Positions 43,326-51,303 of a DNA stretch of 64,000 nt are shown here, one piece after another. The notes under the pieces were generated by a model that was not told the origin of the DNA, made no database searches, and worked only from the letters and a program-made list of their open reading frames with translations. The stretch is from assembly GCF_014212135.1 (NCBI RefSeq), contig NZ_JACJVQ010000004.1:62001-126000 (forward strand), written 5' to 3'. The DNA is from Cohnella thailandensis. Lineage in GTDB: Bacteria > Bacillota > Bacilli > Paenibacillales > Paenibacillaceae. Made by a program: the position numbers and the translations under genes. The stretch's first letter is position 1. Each line of letters starts with the position of its first letter.

Positions 43326-44636
43326 ATGAACGCAAAAAGCTGGGGACGGCTTGCAAGTATCGCGCTTATCGCGCTGAATTTGTCTGCATGCAGCAATACG
43401 GGCGGCAATGCGGATACTTCGATGATCGGCGGAACCGAGAACGGGGAGACGTCGGATAAGCGGGTTACTCTGCGTTATTCGAGCTATCTGCTGGATACGG
43501 CTCAAGCGGGCAAAGTCTATTACGACGCGATCAAGCAGTTCGAGGAACAGAATCCGACGATCAAGATCGAGGCCGACTTTATCCAGAACAACAACTATAC
43601 GGCCGGGATCAAGATCCGATTGCTCGGCGGCGAACAGATGGACGTATTCGATACCTGGTCTCCCAGCCTGTTCGAGGAGTTCAGGGCGCTCCGGGGCGAC
43701 ATGTATCTGGATCTTACGGATTCCGAGTTCTTGGCCGATTTCTTTCCCAATTCCTTAAAGCCCGTAACGATAGACGGCAAGGTATATGGCGCTCCCGAAG
43801 TCATGCATAGCGACGGGCTGCTTTATAACAAGACGTTATTCGATAAGCTCGGCCTTGAGGTGCCGCAGACTTGGGACGAGTTCCTACTCGTCTGCGAGAA
43901 GCTCAAGCAAGCGGGAGTAATCCCGATCGCCATGGACTCGGAGTGGTCGACCGCCCAATTCTTCTGGGGATCCATCATGTCCAATAACGGAGCGGACGAG
44001 GAATGGACGCGGAAGCTGGAAGAGGGAGAAGTCCGCATCGCGGACCCGATCTTCGTCGAGGCCATTAAGATGCATAAGGACATCATCGACAGAGGGTTCG
44101 TTCCGCCCGATTGGCAGAACCTTAAGCATGAACAATCGAAGGACCTGATCGGTCAAGGCGAGGCGGCGATGATCATAACGGGGACGTGGGACATTCCAAG
44201 TATCCAGGAGCGCAATCCTGGCAATGACATCCGCTTTATGATGGTTCCGGGACGGGAGAAGACGGTCCCTAACATAAATGTAGGCACTTATCGCGTTATT
44301 AGCTCCAAGACGAAATACCCCGAGGAGGCGAAGAAATTCGTCGCCTTTATGACCGGTAGAGCCACTCAGGAGAAGCTGGCCGCAGGCGCTTCGGCCGTTC
44401 CCTCCGTTGTGTCTGCGCACATAGACAACCCGGTAGCGGCCGAGATCGCGAACGCCGTGACCCGAGAGGACGCCGCCCTCTATTGGCCGCATACGGTTTC
44501 GACCGAAACGCTTCAGACGCAGATCCAAGAAGCGGTCAATCGCTACTTAGCCGGACAGAGCCTGGAGGCTGCTCTGAAGGAGATTCAGCTTGTTATCGAC
44601 GAGGCGGCCGAGAAACGTCGGTTGGCTAATGAGTGA
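43326..44636 (+). CDS. Second sugar-binding lipoprotein in the GH36 operon
   Basis: A 436-residue family-1 solute-binding protein with lipobox LSAC near residue 22, then KRVTLRYSSYLLDTAQAGKVYYDAI and LLYNKTLFDKLGLEVPQTWDEFL. It is clearly divergent from the binding protein at the head of the operon. It has no adjacent permease genes, so it may feed the same channel with another substrate, or act as a sensor partner for the YesM kinase (inference). It follows the GH36 gene by 43 bp with AAGGAG before the ATG. Confidence 0.84.
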   Translation: MNAKSWGRLASIALIALNLSACSNTGGNADTSMIGGTENGETSDKRVTLRYSSYLLDTAQAGKVYYDAIKQFEEQNPTIKIEADFIQNNNYTAGIKIRLLGGEQMDVFDTWSPSLFEEFRALRGDMYLDLTDSEFLADFFPNSLKPVTIDGKVYGAPEVMHSDGLLYNKTLFDKLGLEVPQTWDEFLLVCEKLKQAGVIPIAMDSEWSTAQFFWGSIMSNNGADEEWTRKLEEGEVRIADPIFVEAIKMHKDIIDRGFVPPDWQNLKHEQSKDLIGQGEAAMIITGTWDIPSIQERNPGNDIRFMMVPGREKTVPNINVGTYRVISSKTKYPEEAKKFVAFMTGRATQEKLAAGASAVPSVVSAHIDNPVAAEIANAVTREDAALYWPHTVSTETLQTQIQEAVNRYLAGQSLEAALKEIQLVIDEAAEKRRLANE

Positions 44637-44685
44637 TTAAGGATATCGAAAAGATTCAAACTTGCGAGTAAATGACCGCTGCCTA

Positions 44686-44718
44686 TCCGGTATCGATCTC
44701 GTCGTAGAGAAGATGAAG
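44686..44718 (+). repeat. 33-bp scar similar to the end of the DAC paralogue gene
   Basis: This stretch matches 31276-31309 at roughly 31 of 34 positions (shared TCGATCTCGTCGTA and GAAGATGAAG), the region that spans the last codons, stop codon and leader after the degenerate DAC gene. Here it also reads Pro-Val-Ser-Ile-Ser-Ser-stop in one frame, but a stop lies just upstream and no gene body is present. It looks like a short duplication or recombination scar. Confidence 0.55.
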
Positions 44719-44719
44719 A

Positions 44720-45451
44720 TCATTTTAATCGGATCGAAGCCTTAATCAAGTCGGCGATTTGTTTCGGATGAGTGATCGGAGCCAAGTGACCTGCGTTGAT
44801 TTCTAAGCTATGCCAACCTTGTGCGGCTGCGCTGGAAGCCGTTTGATGGAACATGGGGAATTCCGTGCAACGAATATAAGTACGGGACACTTGCGCTTGT
44901 TTATCCATGGAATAGTTGAGCTTCTCCATATGAGTGGCAAGCGGCATTCGGGTTAGGTAAGGAGCGATGGCCGCAGAGATTGCGGGATCGTTCAGTCCGA
45001 ATGTCTCCAGGGGCGGAGGCTCAACCAAGGAGGGGTCCGCGGACAAGAAATACCGCATGAGGGAGTATACATCCGGATAACGGTCTACGACAGACTCGCC
45101 GGGTTCGGTAATAAACCCGTCTACGATAACGATATCGCAACGGACCCGATCGAACAAACGGTCGGCGGCGCCCGCGGCAACCATTGCGCCATAGCTGTGA
45201 CCGACCAGCACAACGTTCTTCCTGTCTTCGAACAAGACGAGGTTTACGATATCCTCGATATGCGCGGATAAATTAATGTCCCCGGTCAGCAAATGGCTGC
45301 GGTCGCCAAGCCCGGTTAAAGTAGGGGTTAAAACGCGGTACCCTTCGGCTGTCAATCGACTGCCGACCTCTCTCCAACTCCATCCCCCTAGCCAAGAACC
45401 ATGAATGAGAACAACCGTCGGTTTCTTTGAATTCTCTGCATCTTCAAACAA
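44720..45451 (-). CDS. Alpha/beta hydrolase, EstC/hydroxynitrile-lyase superfamily
   Basis: A 243-residue alpha/beta hydrolase. It shows an oxyanion segment VLIHGSWLGGWSW near residue 15, nucleophile Ser in VLVGHSYGAM near residue 83, and a catalytic His in INAGHLAPITHP near 226. The fold group includes plant salicylate-type esterases, EstC and hydroxynitrile lyases. A TTG start is used, with GGAGG about 12 bp upstream, which is loose. Its promoter carries the same paired operator as the nitrilase operon on the other side of the IclR gene, which suggests a shared pathway. Confidence 0.75.
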   Translation of the reverse strand: MFEDAENSKKPTVVLIHGSWLGGWSWREVGSRLTAEGYRVLTPTLTGLGDRSHLLTGDINLSAHIEDIVNLVLFEDRKNVVLVGHSYGAMVAAGAADRLFDRVRCDIVIVDGFITEPGESVVDRYPDVYSLMRYFLSADPSLVEPPPLETFGLNDPAISAAIAPYLTRMPLATHMEKLNYSMDKQAQVSRTYIRCTEFPMFHQTASSAAAQGWHSLEINAGHLAPITHPKQIADLIKASIRLK

Positions 45452-45475
45452 AGTACGTTCACTCCTCCATTATCG

Positions 45476-45509
45476 TTCACTATAAGTGTACTAAAACACT
45501 ATATGTGAA
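45476..45509. promoter_or_regulatory. Paired TTCAC-N5-GTGAA operators, hydrolase side
   Basis: Two imperfect 15-bp palindromes at 45476-45490 (TTCACTATAAGTGTA) and 45495-45509 (AACACTATATGTGAA), centres 19 bp apart. They lie between the minus-strand promoter (45523-45550) and the hydrolase start, so binding should block transcription. The same pair occurs before the nitrilase gene. Confidence 0.72.
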
Positions 45510-45522
45510 TGTTTTTAACATC

Positions 45523-45550
45523 ATTATATAGGCCAATATTAATTTTGCAA
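45523..45550 (-). promoter_or_regulatory. Promoter of the alpha/beta hydrolase gene
   Basis: Read on the minus strand: TTGCAA (45550-45545), 16 bp, TATAAT (45528-45523). The paired operators lie immediately downstream. The rest of the gap to the IclR gene (45551-45730) is AT-rich, with no ORF or strong motif that I can support. Confidence 0.6.
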
Positions 45551-45730
45551 CAATTTTCAATATGGATGTCAACTTAATTTACAAGAGCGAGAGTCGAGAC
45601 GAGAACCTATCGGGATGGCCTTAAATCATGCCAATGTCCTTTCCTTGCGCAGGAATATCAAATCCATTACTATTTAGACAACCTCAACATTTAATTGGGT
45701 TAGAACAATACTGCCGAGCAGGGTGAATGT

Positions 45731-46510
45731 ATGAATGAGATGGAAGCTCCAACTCGATCAAGCTCCTCCTCTCAGGGAATCCAATCCCTAGAGATCGCGT
45801 TTTCCATACTGAAATGTTTTAAAGAGGCGAAAGCTCCTTTGTCCGTATCGGAGCTGTCCAAACGTTTGGAGATGCCGAAGAATAAAATTCACAAGTATCT
45901 CGTTAGTTTTATAAGAGTCGGCGCTCTTATTCAGAATAAAAAAGACTCGACTTACGCGATGGGGCCTGCGTTAATCGAGTTGGGCCTGGTCGCGCTCCAA
46001 CAATACGATGTTGCCAAGATCGCTAAACCTCATATTCGCGAATTCAGCAAACAGATCAATCACTCCGTCGCGCTTGCGATCTGGAGCGAAGAAGGCCCGA
46101 TGATTGCCGAATACGAACGGAGCGATAAGCCGATACAAGTCGAAATTCAAGCCGGATACCGTTTTCCCTTGTTAATGACGGCTCTTGGCAAGTGCTTTGC
46201 CGCCTTTCTCCCTTCCGCGCAGGTTCGGCCGTTAGTCCAACGGGAGATCGACAACTATCAACTCGATGAGCAAACGGTAAATCAGGAATTGCAAACGATT
46301 CGCGAGGAGCGGGTGTCCTTCCGGAATACGCCGTTTGCGGGTATACCGGGGAGCATGTCGGTAGCAAGCCCGATTTTCGACTATACGGGCAACATGGTTG
46401 CCGCTCTTTGCCTCATCGGATTCGCAGGCGAGATCGATATTAGTCCAACATCCGATGATGTGCTCAAGCTCAAGGAGAAAGCCTCTCAGATAACCAAACA
46501 ACTGACATAG
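45731..46510 (+). CDS. IclR-family transcriptional regulator
   Basis: A 259-residue IclR regulator with an N-terminal winged helix (IQSLEIAFSILKCFKEAKAPLSVSELSKRLEMPKNKIHKYLVSF) and an effector domain (HSVALAIWSEEGPMIAEYERSD, ALGKCFAAFLP, GSMSVASPIFDYTGNMVAALCLIG). The family senses aromatic or other small organic acids and often represses or activates catabolic genes. It sits between a minus-strand hydrolase and a plus-strand nitrilase operon whose promoters carry matching operator pairs, so it is the prime candidate to control both. The MarR gene at the far end is the alternative. Confidence 0.84.
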   Translation: MNEMEAPTRSSSSSQGIQSLEIAFSILKCFKEAKAPLSVSELSKRLEMPKNKIHKYLVSFIRVGALIQNKKDSTYAMGPALIELGLVALQQYDVAKIAKPHIREFSKQINHSVALAIWSEEGPMIAEYERSDKPIQVEIQAGYRFPLLMTALGKCFAAFLPSAQVRPLVQREIDNYQLDEQTVNQELQTIREERVSFRNTPFAGIPGSMSVASPIFDYTGNMVAALCLIGFAGEIDISPTSDDVLKLKEKASQITKQLT

Positions 46511-46519
46511 GGGATTAGG

Positions 46520-46554
46520 CACTGCGGTCATGTCGACCGGCGGTGTCTTTTTTT
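46520..46554 (+). terminator. Rho-independent terminator after the IclR gene
   Basis: An imperfect stem (CACTGCGGTC with GACCGGCGGTG, loop ATGTC) followed by seven Ts. Confidence 0.75.
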
Positions 46555-46567
46555 ATGTAAGTTTTCC

Positions 46568-46596
46568 TTGCATGAAATACCAAGTTAAATTATACT
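46568..46596 (+). promoter_or_regulatory. Promoter of the nitrilase operon
   Basis: TTGCAT (46568-46573), 17 bp, TATACT (46591-46596). The predicted start site, about 46603, is just before the operator pair. Confidence 0.65.
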
Positions 46597-46604
46597 GAGC
46601 TCAA

Positions 46605-46639
46605 ATCACATATGGTGTATCGTATTCACCAATAGTGAA
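46605..46639. promoter_or_regulatory. Paired TTCAC-N5-GTGAA operators, nitrilase side
   Basis: Palindromes at 46605-46619 (ATCACATATGGTGTA) and 46625-46639 (TTCACCAATAGTGAA), centres 20 bp apart. They sit at about +2 to +36 of the nitrilase promoter, a roadblock position. The second copy is a perfect five-base inverted repeat. Confidence 0.75.
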
Positions 46640-46669
46640 TAATTAAAACGGAATAGGAGTTGTTGGAAA

Positions 46670-47659
46670 ATGAATCAAACCTTCAAAGCCGCTGCCGTTC
46701 AAGCTGCCGCCGTCTATCTGGATCTGGAGGCCACGATCGACAAAACATGCGGACTCGTGGACGAGGCCGCGGCTAACGGCGCTAAGGTTATTGCATTTCC
46801 GGAAGCGTTTGTACCGGGGTACCCTTGGTGGATATGGCTTGGCAATGCCGATTATGGAATGAAGTATTACGTCAGGCTGTACGAGAACTCCGTAGAAATT
46901 CCGAGTCCATCCATTCGGAAGCTATCCGAAGCCGCCAAGAGAAACAAGGTTTACTTCTGCGTATCCGTTACCGAGAAGGATCGCGGCTCTTTATATCTGA
47001 CGCAGTTATGGTTTAACCCTGCCGGCGACTTGATCGGCAAACACCGGAAATTAAAAGCCACGAATGCGGAGAAGGTAATCTGGGGCGATGGCGATGGAAG
47101 CATGATGCCGGTGTTCGAGACGGAATACGGCAATCTCGGGGGATTGCAGTGCTGGGAGCATCTGATCCCGCTGAACATCTCGGCAATGGCCTCGATGAAC
47201 GAGCAGGTCCATGTCGCGTCCTGGCCAACGGGATTACCTTTTGACGGCCATTTGTTCGGCATCGACGTATGCGAGATTGCAACGAAGTACTATGCGATCT
47301 CCAATCAAACCTTTTGTTTGTTGGCTTCGCAGATTTGGACGGAAGAGATGAGGGATATGCTCGGGGAAACCGAGTATCAACGAAACTATATGAAGATCGG
47401 TTACGGCTTCGCCCAAATCATAGCTCCGAACGGTCAGGTGATCAGCAATACGCTAGAGCATGACGAGGAGGGGATCGTGTACGCGGACATCGATCTCAAA
47501 CAAATCATACCCGGTAAATTCCTGATCGATCATGCGGGACATTATTCCACTCCCGGCTTCTTAAGTTTAACCTTTGACAAATCCGTTCATGAACCCGTAA
47601 AAGTGATAGGCGAATCGAAGCCGAACGTTATCGGTTACGAAGCTATTCATAATAGCTAA
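46670..47659 (+). CDS. Nitrilase (carbon-nitrogen hydrolase)
   Basis: A 329-residue nitrilase-branch enzyme. The catalytic triad is visible: Glu45 in FPEAFVPGYPWWIW, Lys127 in HRKLKAT and Cys161 in GGLQCWEHL. The QCWEH and PGYPWW motifs are those of true nitrilases (including arylaceto- and cyanide-acting members) rather than amidases. It would hydrolyse a nitrile to a carboxylate and ammonia in the cytoplasm, usually as a large homo-oligomer. The substrate cannot be read from sequence. It heads an operon with two NHLP-like proteins, a RidA-like protein, an FAD hydroxylase and an EamA transporter. Confidence 0.87.
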   Translation: MNQTFKAAAVQAAAVYLDLEATIDKTCGLVDEAAANGAKVIAFPEAFVPGYPWWIWLGNADYGMKYYVRLYENSVEIPSPSIRKLSEAAKRNKVYFCVSVTEKDRGSLYLTQLWFNPAGDLIGKHRKLKATNAEKVIWGDGDGSMMPVFETEYGNLGGLQCWEHLIPLNISAMASMNEQVHVASWPTGLPFDGHLFGIDVCEIATKYYAISNQTFCLLASQIWTEEMRDMLGETEYQRNYMKIGYGFAQIIAPNGQVISNTLEHDEEGIVYADIDLKQIIPGKFLIDHAGHYSTPGFLSLTFDKSVHEPVKVIGESKPNVIGYEAIHNS

Positions 47660-47688
47660 CGTCAGTTCTCGAGAGGAATTATTAACCC

Positions 47689-48015
47689 ATGAATAGCAGC
47701 CTTGAACGGAAAATAACCGAACTCGCTTGGAGAGACCCTTTGTTTGCGGAAATGATCGAAACGGATCCGCATCGAGCGCTGGCGCAAATCGGGGTTGAAG
47801 TGCCGGATGGCGTTAAGCTCGACATTCGGCGTCAAAGGAGAGATACGCTTTATTACGTGATTCCGCCTTTATCCGAAGAGCAGGACAAAGCCGAAACGGT
47901 CATTAACCAAATGGATTTATGGCAGAGCGCCGAACTGTTCGTTTGGATCATGCCACAGAAGCTGAAGGTTCAGCTCTTGGCGATGCGACAAAGCTACAGG
48001 AGGAATAATCCTTAA
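47689..48015 (+). CDS. NHLP (nitrile-hydratase leader)-like small protein 1
   Basis: A 108-residue protein. Residues about 8-62 (ITELAWRDPLFAEMIETDP, then ALAQIGVEVPDGVKLDI and DTLYYVIPP) match the pattern of the nitrile-hydratase-alpha-derived NHLP leader domain: an AW..DP.F helix, an LGVE.P.G.K turn and a YLVLPP-like strand. The CSC metal motif of nitrile hydratase is absent. The last 45 residues (VINQMDLWQSAELFVWIMPQKLKVQLL) lack the Gly-Gly cleavage site and small core of typical NHLP RiPP precursors. A non-RiPP accessory role is therefore as likely. It starts 29 bp after the nitrilase gene. Confidence 0.68.
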   Translation: MNSSLERKITELAWRDPLFAEMIETDPHRALAQIGVEVPDGVKLDIRRQRRDTLYYVIPPLSEEQDKAETVINQMDLWQSAELFVWIMPQKLKVQLLAMRQSYRRNNP

Positions 48016-48368
48016 TGGATCAACACGATCTCTTTACCGCCCATTACCGGTTGCTGCAACGCGACCGGGCTGCCCGCCAACGATTAATTACCGATCCCAG
48101 AGCAGGGTTGAATGAGTATTATGGGCCAGGTACGGTACCGGAAGGGGAGTTCCGAATTGAAGTCGTTTCTCAGGAACCGGATACGATAACGATCCTCCTC
48201 CCGTCGCCCATAGATCAAGATACGAGCGATGAGGCATTGGATGCTTCCTGCCGCCGCATCTATGACATCTTGTTTACGGACGGCGTAGGAGGGTATTTGA
48301 TCCCGGACGATTCCTTAACCTGGGTTCTTCGAGATATGCGCTCTAACGTAGTCGAGCGATCCCGCTAA
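48015..48368 (+). CDS. NHLP-like small protein 2
   Basis: A 117-residue protein with a related layout: an N-terminal helix (LLQRDRAARQRLITDPRAGLNEYYG), then PEGEFRIEVVSQEPDTITILLPSP, the NHLP-like strand pair. A charged C-terminal half follows (SCRRIYDILFTDGVGGYLIPDDSLTW). A GG lies at residues about 92-93, but the tail does not look like a typical RiPP core. The ATG overlaps the stop of protein 1 (TAATG) and has AGGAGG 10 bp upstream, so the two are co-translated and may form a heteromer. Function unknown. Confidence 0.6.
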   Translation: MDQHDLFTAHYRLLQRDRAARQRLITDPRAGLNEYYGPGTVPEGEFRIEVVSQEPDTITILLPSPIDQDTSDEALDASCRRIYDILFTDGVGGYLIPDDSLTWVLRDMRSNVVERSR

Positions 48369-48381
48369 ACGAACTAATATT

Positions 48382-48400
48382 GTTTTGTTCGAAACAAAAC
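48382..48400. promoter_or_regulatory. Perfect inverted repeat before the ridA-like gene
   Basis: GTTTTGTT and AACAAAAC around CGA, ending just before the GGAGG of the next gene. It could be an operator (for the MarR protein of this cluster, inference) or a small RNA hairpin masking the ribosome site. Confidence 0.6.
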
Positions 48401-48415
48401 TGGAGGAATGGATCA

Positions 48416-48817
48416 ATGAAGAAAATAAATCCGGCAACCCTTACGAATACCGTGACGAGCCTGATCTCGCAGATCGTCGTCGCTCCCGTTTCACGGTTGG
48501 CCTTTATCTCCGGGCAAGTTGCTCTTAACGAGAAGGGAGAGCTCATCGGAGAGGGAGATTACGGGCTGCAAGCGAAGCAGGTGTTTACGAATCTAAAGCT
48601 TGCATTGGAAGCCATCGAGACGGGACCGGAGAATATCGTGCAGATGAAGATCCATGTCGTGAACCATAAGCCCGAGTTGGTCGATTCGATCTTTAGGGCG
48701 GGCTTCGAAGTATTCGGCGACCGGTGGCCGCTTACGGCCAGCACCTTTATCGGCGTTCAGGCTCTTGGCTTCGAGGAATGGTTAGTGGAAGTCGACGCGA
48801 TCGTAACCGTATCTTAA
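48416..48817 (+). CDS. RidA-like protein lacking the canonical Arg
   Basis: A 133-residue YjgF/RidA-fold protein (LAFISGQVALNEKGELIGEGDYGLQAKQVFTNL, VEVDAIVTVS). RidA normally hydrolyses reactive enamines and imines using a conserved Arg (Arg105 in E. coli). By hand alignment that position is Ser109 here (TASTFIGVQAL), so enamine deaminase activity is doubtful. This places it nearer the Rid4-7 type groups, often found in catabolic operons. GGAGG 9 bp before the ATG at 48416 sets the start. The position between NHLP-like and FAD hydroxylase genes suggests a pathway-specific hydrolase or stabilising role. Confidence 0.8.
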   Translation: MKKINPATLTNTVTSLISQIVVAPVSRLAFISGQVALNEKGELIGEGDYGLQAKQVFTNLKLALEAIETGPENIVQMKIHVVNHKPELVDSIFRAGFEVFGDRWPLTASTFIGVQALGFEEWLVEVDAIVTVS

Positions 48818-48838
48818 CGAAGGGAGGAGAAACGAGAA

Positions 48839-50338
48839 ATGAACTATGACGTTATTGTAATCGGCGGAGGACCGGTCGGAATGATGTTGGCTGGGGAGCT
48901 CGCACTGGCCGACGTCAAGGTCTGCGTATTGGAGAAGCTGGAAGCGACTACGCCTTATTCGCGAGCGCTAAGCATTCATCCCCGGACTTTGGAAATATTG
49001 GATTTGCGGGGATTGAAATCAGAGCTGCTGAAGATCGGCAAACCGCTCCCAACCGGCCACTTCGCAGGCTTGGAAACCCGGTTGGACTTCACCGTAATCG
49101 ATTCTTCCTCGAATTATTCCTTGTTTATCGCCCAGTCGGAGACGGAGAAGGTACTGGAGAGGAGAGCGAAGGAATTGGGGGCCGACATTCTCCGCGGAAT
49201 AGAAGTATTGTCGGTGAATCAAACCCCCGATTCCGTCGAGGTTAGCGCCTTCGGGACTAACGGGCTGATGACATTAACGGCAGCGTACGCGGTTGGCGCC
49301 GACGGAGCGGGAAGCTTGGTACGCAAGCAGGCGAACATTGCCTTTATCGGAACGGATGCGACCCTTACAGCGGTACAGGGCGATGTCGTACTCAAGAATC
49401 CGCCGCCAACGAGCGTCGTATCCAGCTTTAATGAGAAAGGAATGATTATGATCGTTCCCGTCTCGAAGGAGCTGCACCGCGTCGTCTTTATCGATCCGGA
49501 CCGAAAATCGATCCCGAAGGACGAGCCCGTCACTCTGGAAGAGCTCCGCGCGGGAATGATCCGCATGCTGGGAGAGGACTACGGAATCTCCGACCCCTAC
49601 TGGATGACCCGATTCGGCAATGCGACGCGTCAAGCCGAGCGCTATCGGGAAGGAAGACTGTTCCTTGCGGGGGACGCCGCGCATATTCACTTTCCGGCCG
49701 GCGGACAAGGCATGAACGTGGGTTTGCAGGAAGCCATGAATCTGGGATGGAAGCTTGCCGCCGAAGTGAAAGGGTGGGCTCCCGAAGGGCTGCTCGATAC
49801 TTACCAGGAGGAACGGTTCCCCGTCAATACGGCATTGCTTCGGAACACAAGAGTGCAGACCCTGCTGTTCGGAACCGACTTCTCCCCTACAACGATTCAC
49901 CTGCGCCGATTGATATCGGACTTGTTGGAAAGCCCGGAAGCGAATTACCGCTTAGCGAGCCAGATCGCGGCCGTAGACGTTAAGTATAACGCGGGAGAGA
50001 ACGTCTCGTCCCATCGACTGAACGGACGCCGTCTTGCGGAGCTTAAATTGCGTTCGGCGAATGGCGATGTATACAGCATTTACGAGTTATTCCGGGACGG
50101 GAAATATGTATTGCTGAATCTCGCTTCGGATTCCAATGCTGTAGTCATTGCAAGCGATCAGCCGCATCGCCTATTCAACGTTATAAGCGCAAGCTTGGCT
50201 GAACCAGCCAATGATTGGGACAACGTGCATACCGCGTTGATCCGCCCGGACGGTTATATCGCATGGGCCGTCTCGGCGGCCGAAGCCGATATCCTTACCC
50301 GAATCGAGCAAGGAATCAAGCAAATCGGCAGAGGCTAA
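48839..50338 (+). CDS. FAD-dependent aromatic hydroxylase (PheA/TfdB/Rox type)
   Basis: A 499-residue group A flavin monooxygenase. FAD motif GGGPVGMMLAGEL is at residue 9, DG motif VGADGAGSLVRK near residue 160, GD motif LFLAGDAAHIHFPAGGQGMN near 275, and a C-terminal thioredoxin-like domain begins at about 390 (VYSIYELFRDGKYVLLNLA). These enzymes hydroxylate phenols, polyketides or rifamycin using NAD(P)H and oxygen. It follows the RidA-like gene by 21 bp with GGGAGGAG before the ATG. In this operon it may hydroxylate the nitrile-derived or nitrile-bearing compound (inference). Confidence 0.85.
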   Translation: MNYDVIVIGGGPVGMMLAGELALADVKVCVLEKLEATTPYSRALSIHPRTLEILDLRGLKSELLKIGKPLPTGHFAGLETRLDFTVIDSSSNYSLFIAQSETEKVLERRAKELGADILRGIEVLSVNQTPDSVEVSAFGTNGLMTLTAAYAVGADGAGSLVRKQANIAFIGTDATLTAVQGDVVLKNPPPTSVVSSFNEKGMIMIVPVSKELHRVVFIDPDRKSIPKDEPVTLEELRAGMIRMLGEDYGISDPYWMTRFGNATRQAERYREGRLFLAGDAAHIHFPAGGQGMNVGLQEAMNLGWKLAAEVKGWAPEGLLDTYQEERFPVNTALLRNTRVQTLLFGTDFSPTTIHLRRLISDLLESPEANYRLASQIAAVDVKYNAGENVSSHRLNGRRLAELKLRSANGDVYSIYELFRDGKYVLLNLASDSNAVVIASDQPHRLFNVISASLAEPANDWDNVHTALIRPDGYIAWAVSAAEADILTRIEQGIKQIGRG

Positions 50339-50347
50339 GCCGATGGA

Positions 50348-51268
50348 ATGCTTATGAAGAAAATTCCGGTTGTTTATCTTACGCTCACGTTATCGGCCAT
50401 TTTTTGGGGAGCAAACTTTAATGCCGGCAAGATCGCCGTAGAAGTGATGAGCCCGACCCAAGTAGCCGCTTGGCGATTTATCATAGCTGGCTTGGTCATT
50501 CTCGTTTTATACTGGATAAAGGAACGACCTGCCTGGTCTTCGATAAAGCCCTATGCGTGGATTTATCTCTTAATGGGGCTCATCGGAATCTTCTTAATGA
50601 ATATTTTCTTGTTTAAAGGGTTAGCGGCCACAAGCCCCATCCATACGTCTTTAATAACGGCCACCAATCCGTTGCTTACCCTTTGCCTGTCCGTCTTCTT
50701 GTTAAAAGAGAAAATCAACCTTCGTCAGCTAGCGGGAATCGCAATCTCTTTCTTGGGAGTGTTATTCGTCCTTACGAACGGTTCGCTGACGAAGCTGGAG
50801 TTGATCTCGACAGGGGATCTATACGTCTTGCTTGCGACTGCCCTTTGGGCCTTGTATGGAATCCTCGGCAAGAAATACGTCGGCAACGGTTCGCCTCTTG
50901 CGACAACCGCCCTAACGATGGCAATAGGTGCCTTGTTCTATCTCCCTTATTCCTCATTTGCGACGGGGGACGCCAGTTCTGCAAAGATCCTGGAAGCATG
51001 GTTAGCCGTGATCTTTATGGCCTTGTTTTGTTCCGTACTGGCTTATTTATGGTGGAATCAAGGGATAGCGCGGATCGGCGCTAATCAAACGTCTTTGTTC
51101 TTTAATATCGTCCCCATCTCCACGATGGCCATATCGGCATTGTCAGGCGAAAGCATAGGCGTTGCTCAGATGCTTGGCGCCTTAGCCACGATATGCGGGA
51201 TTTTATGGTCGACGAGAACGGCGAAACGGAGCCGCTCGGAATGTTTCCCTCAAAACAATCATGTATAA
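50348..51268 (+). CDS. EamA/DMT-family transporter
   Basis: A 306-residue, ten-helix protein of two EamA repeats (AIFWGANFNAGKIAVEVMSPTQVAAWRF and GDLYVLLATALWALYGILGKKY). The family typically exports amino acids or small metabolites. It lies 9 bp after the FAD hydroxylase gene and is the only transporter of the cluster. The start is uncertain: ATG 50348 or 50354, both with a weak ribosome site. Its final codons overlap the -10 element of the downstream MarR gene. Confidence 0.82.
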   Translation: MLMKKIPVVYLTLTLSAIFWGANFNAGKIAVEVMSPTQVAAWRFIIAGLVILVLYWIKERPAWSSIKPYAWIYLLMGLIGIFLMNIFLFKGLAATSPIHTSLITATNPLLTLCLSVFLLKEKINLRQLAGIAISFLGVLFVLTNGSLTKLELISTGDLYVLLATALWALYGILGKKYVGNGSPLATTALTMAIGALFYLPYSSFATGDASSAKILEAWLAVIFMALFCSVLAYLWWNQGIARIGANQTSLFFNIVPISTMAISALSGESIGVAQMLGALATICGILWSTRTAKRSRSECFPQNNHV

Positions 51269-51303
51269 TGGAGAGGAGAGTCAGTCCAAGGGAGACGAAA
51301 CGG

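Noticed and set aside
47689..48368. Classical RiPP precursor pair with cleavable core peptides
   Set aside because: No clear Gly-Gly junction in protein 1, long charged tails, and no maturase, peptidase or ABC peptide exporter in the neighbourhood. Kept as NHLP-like only.
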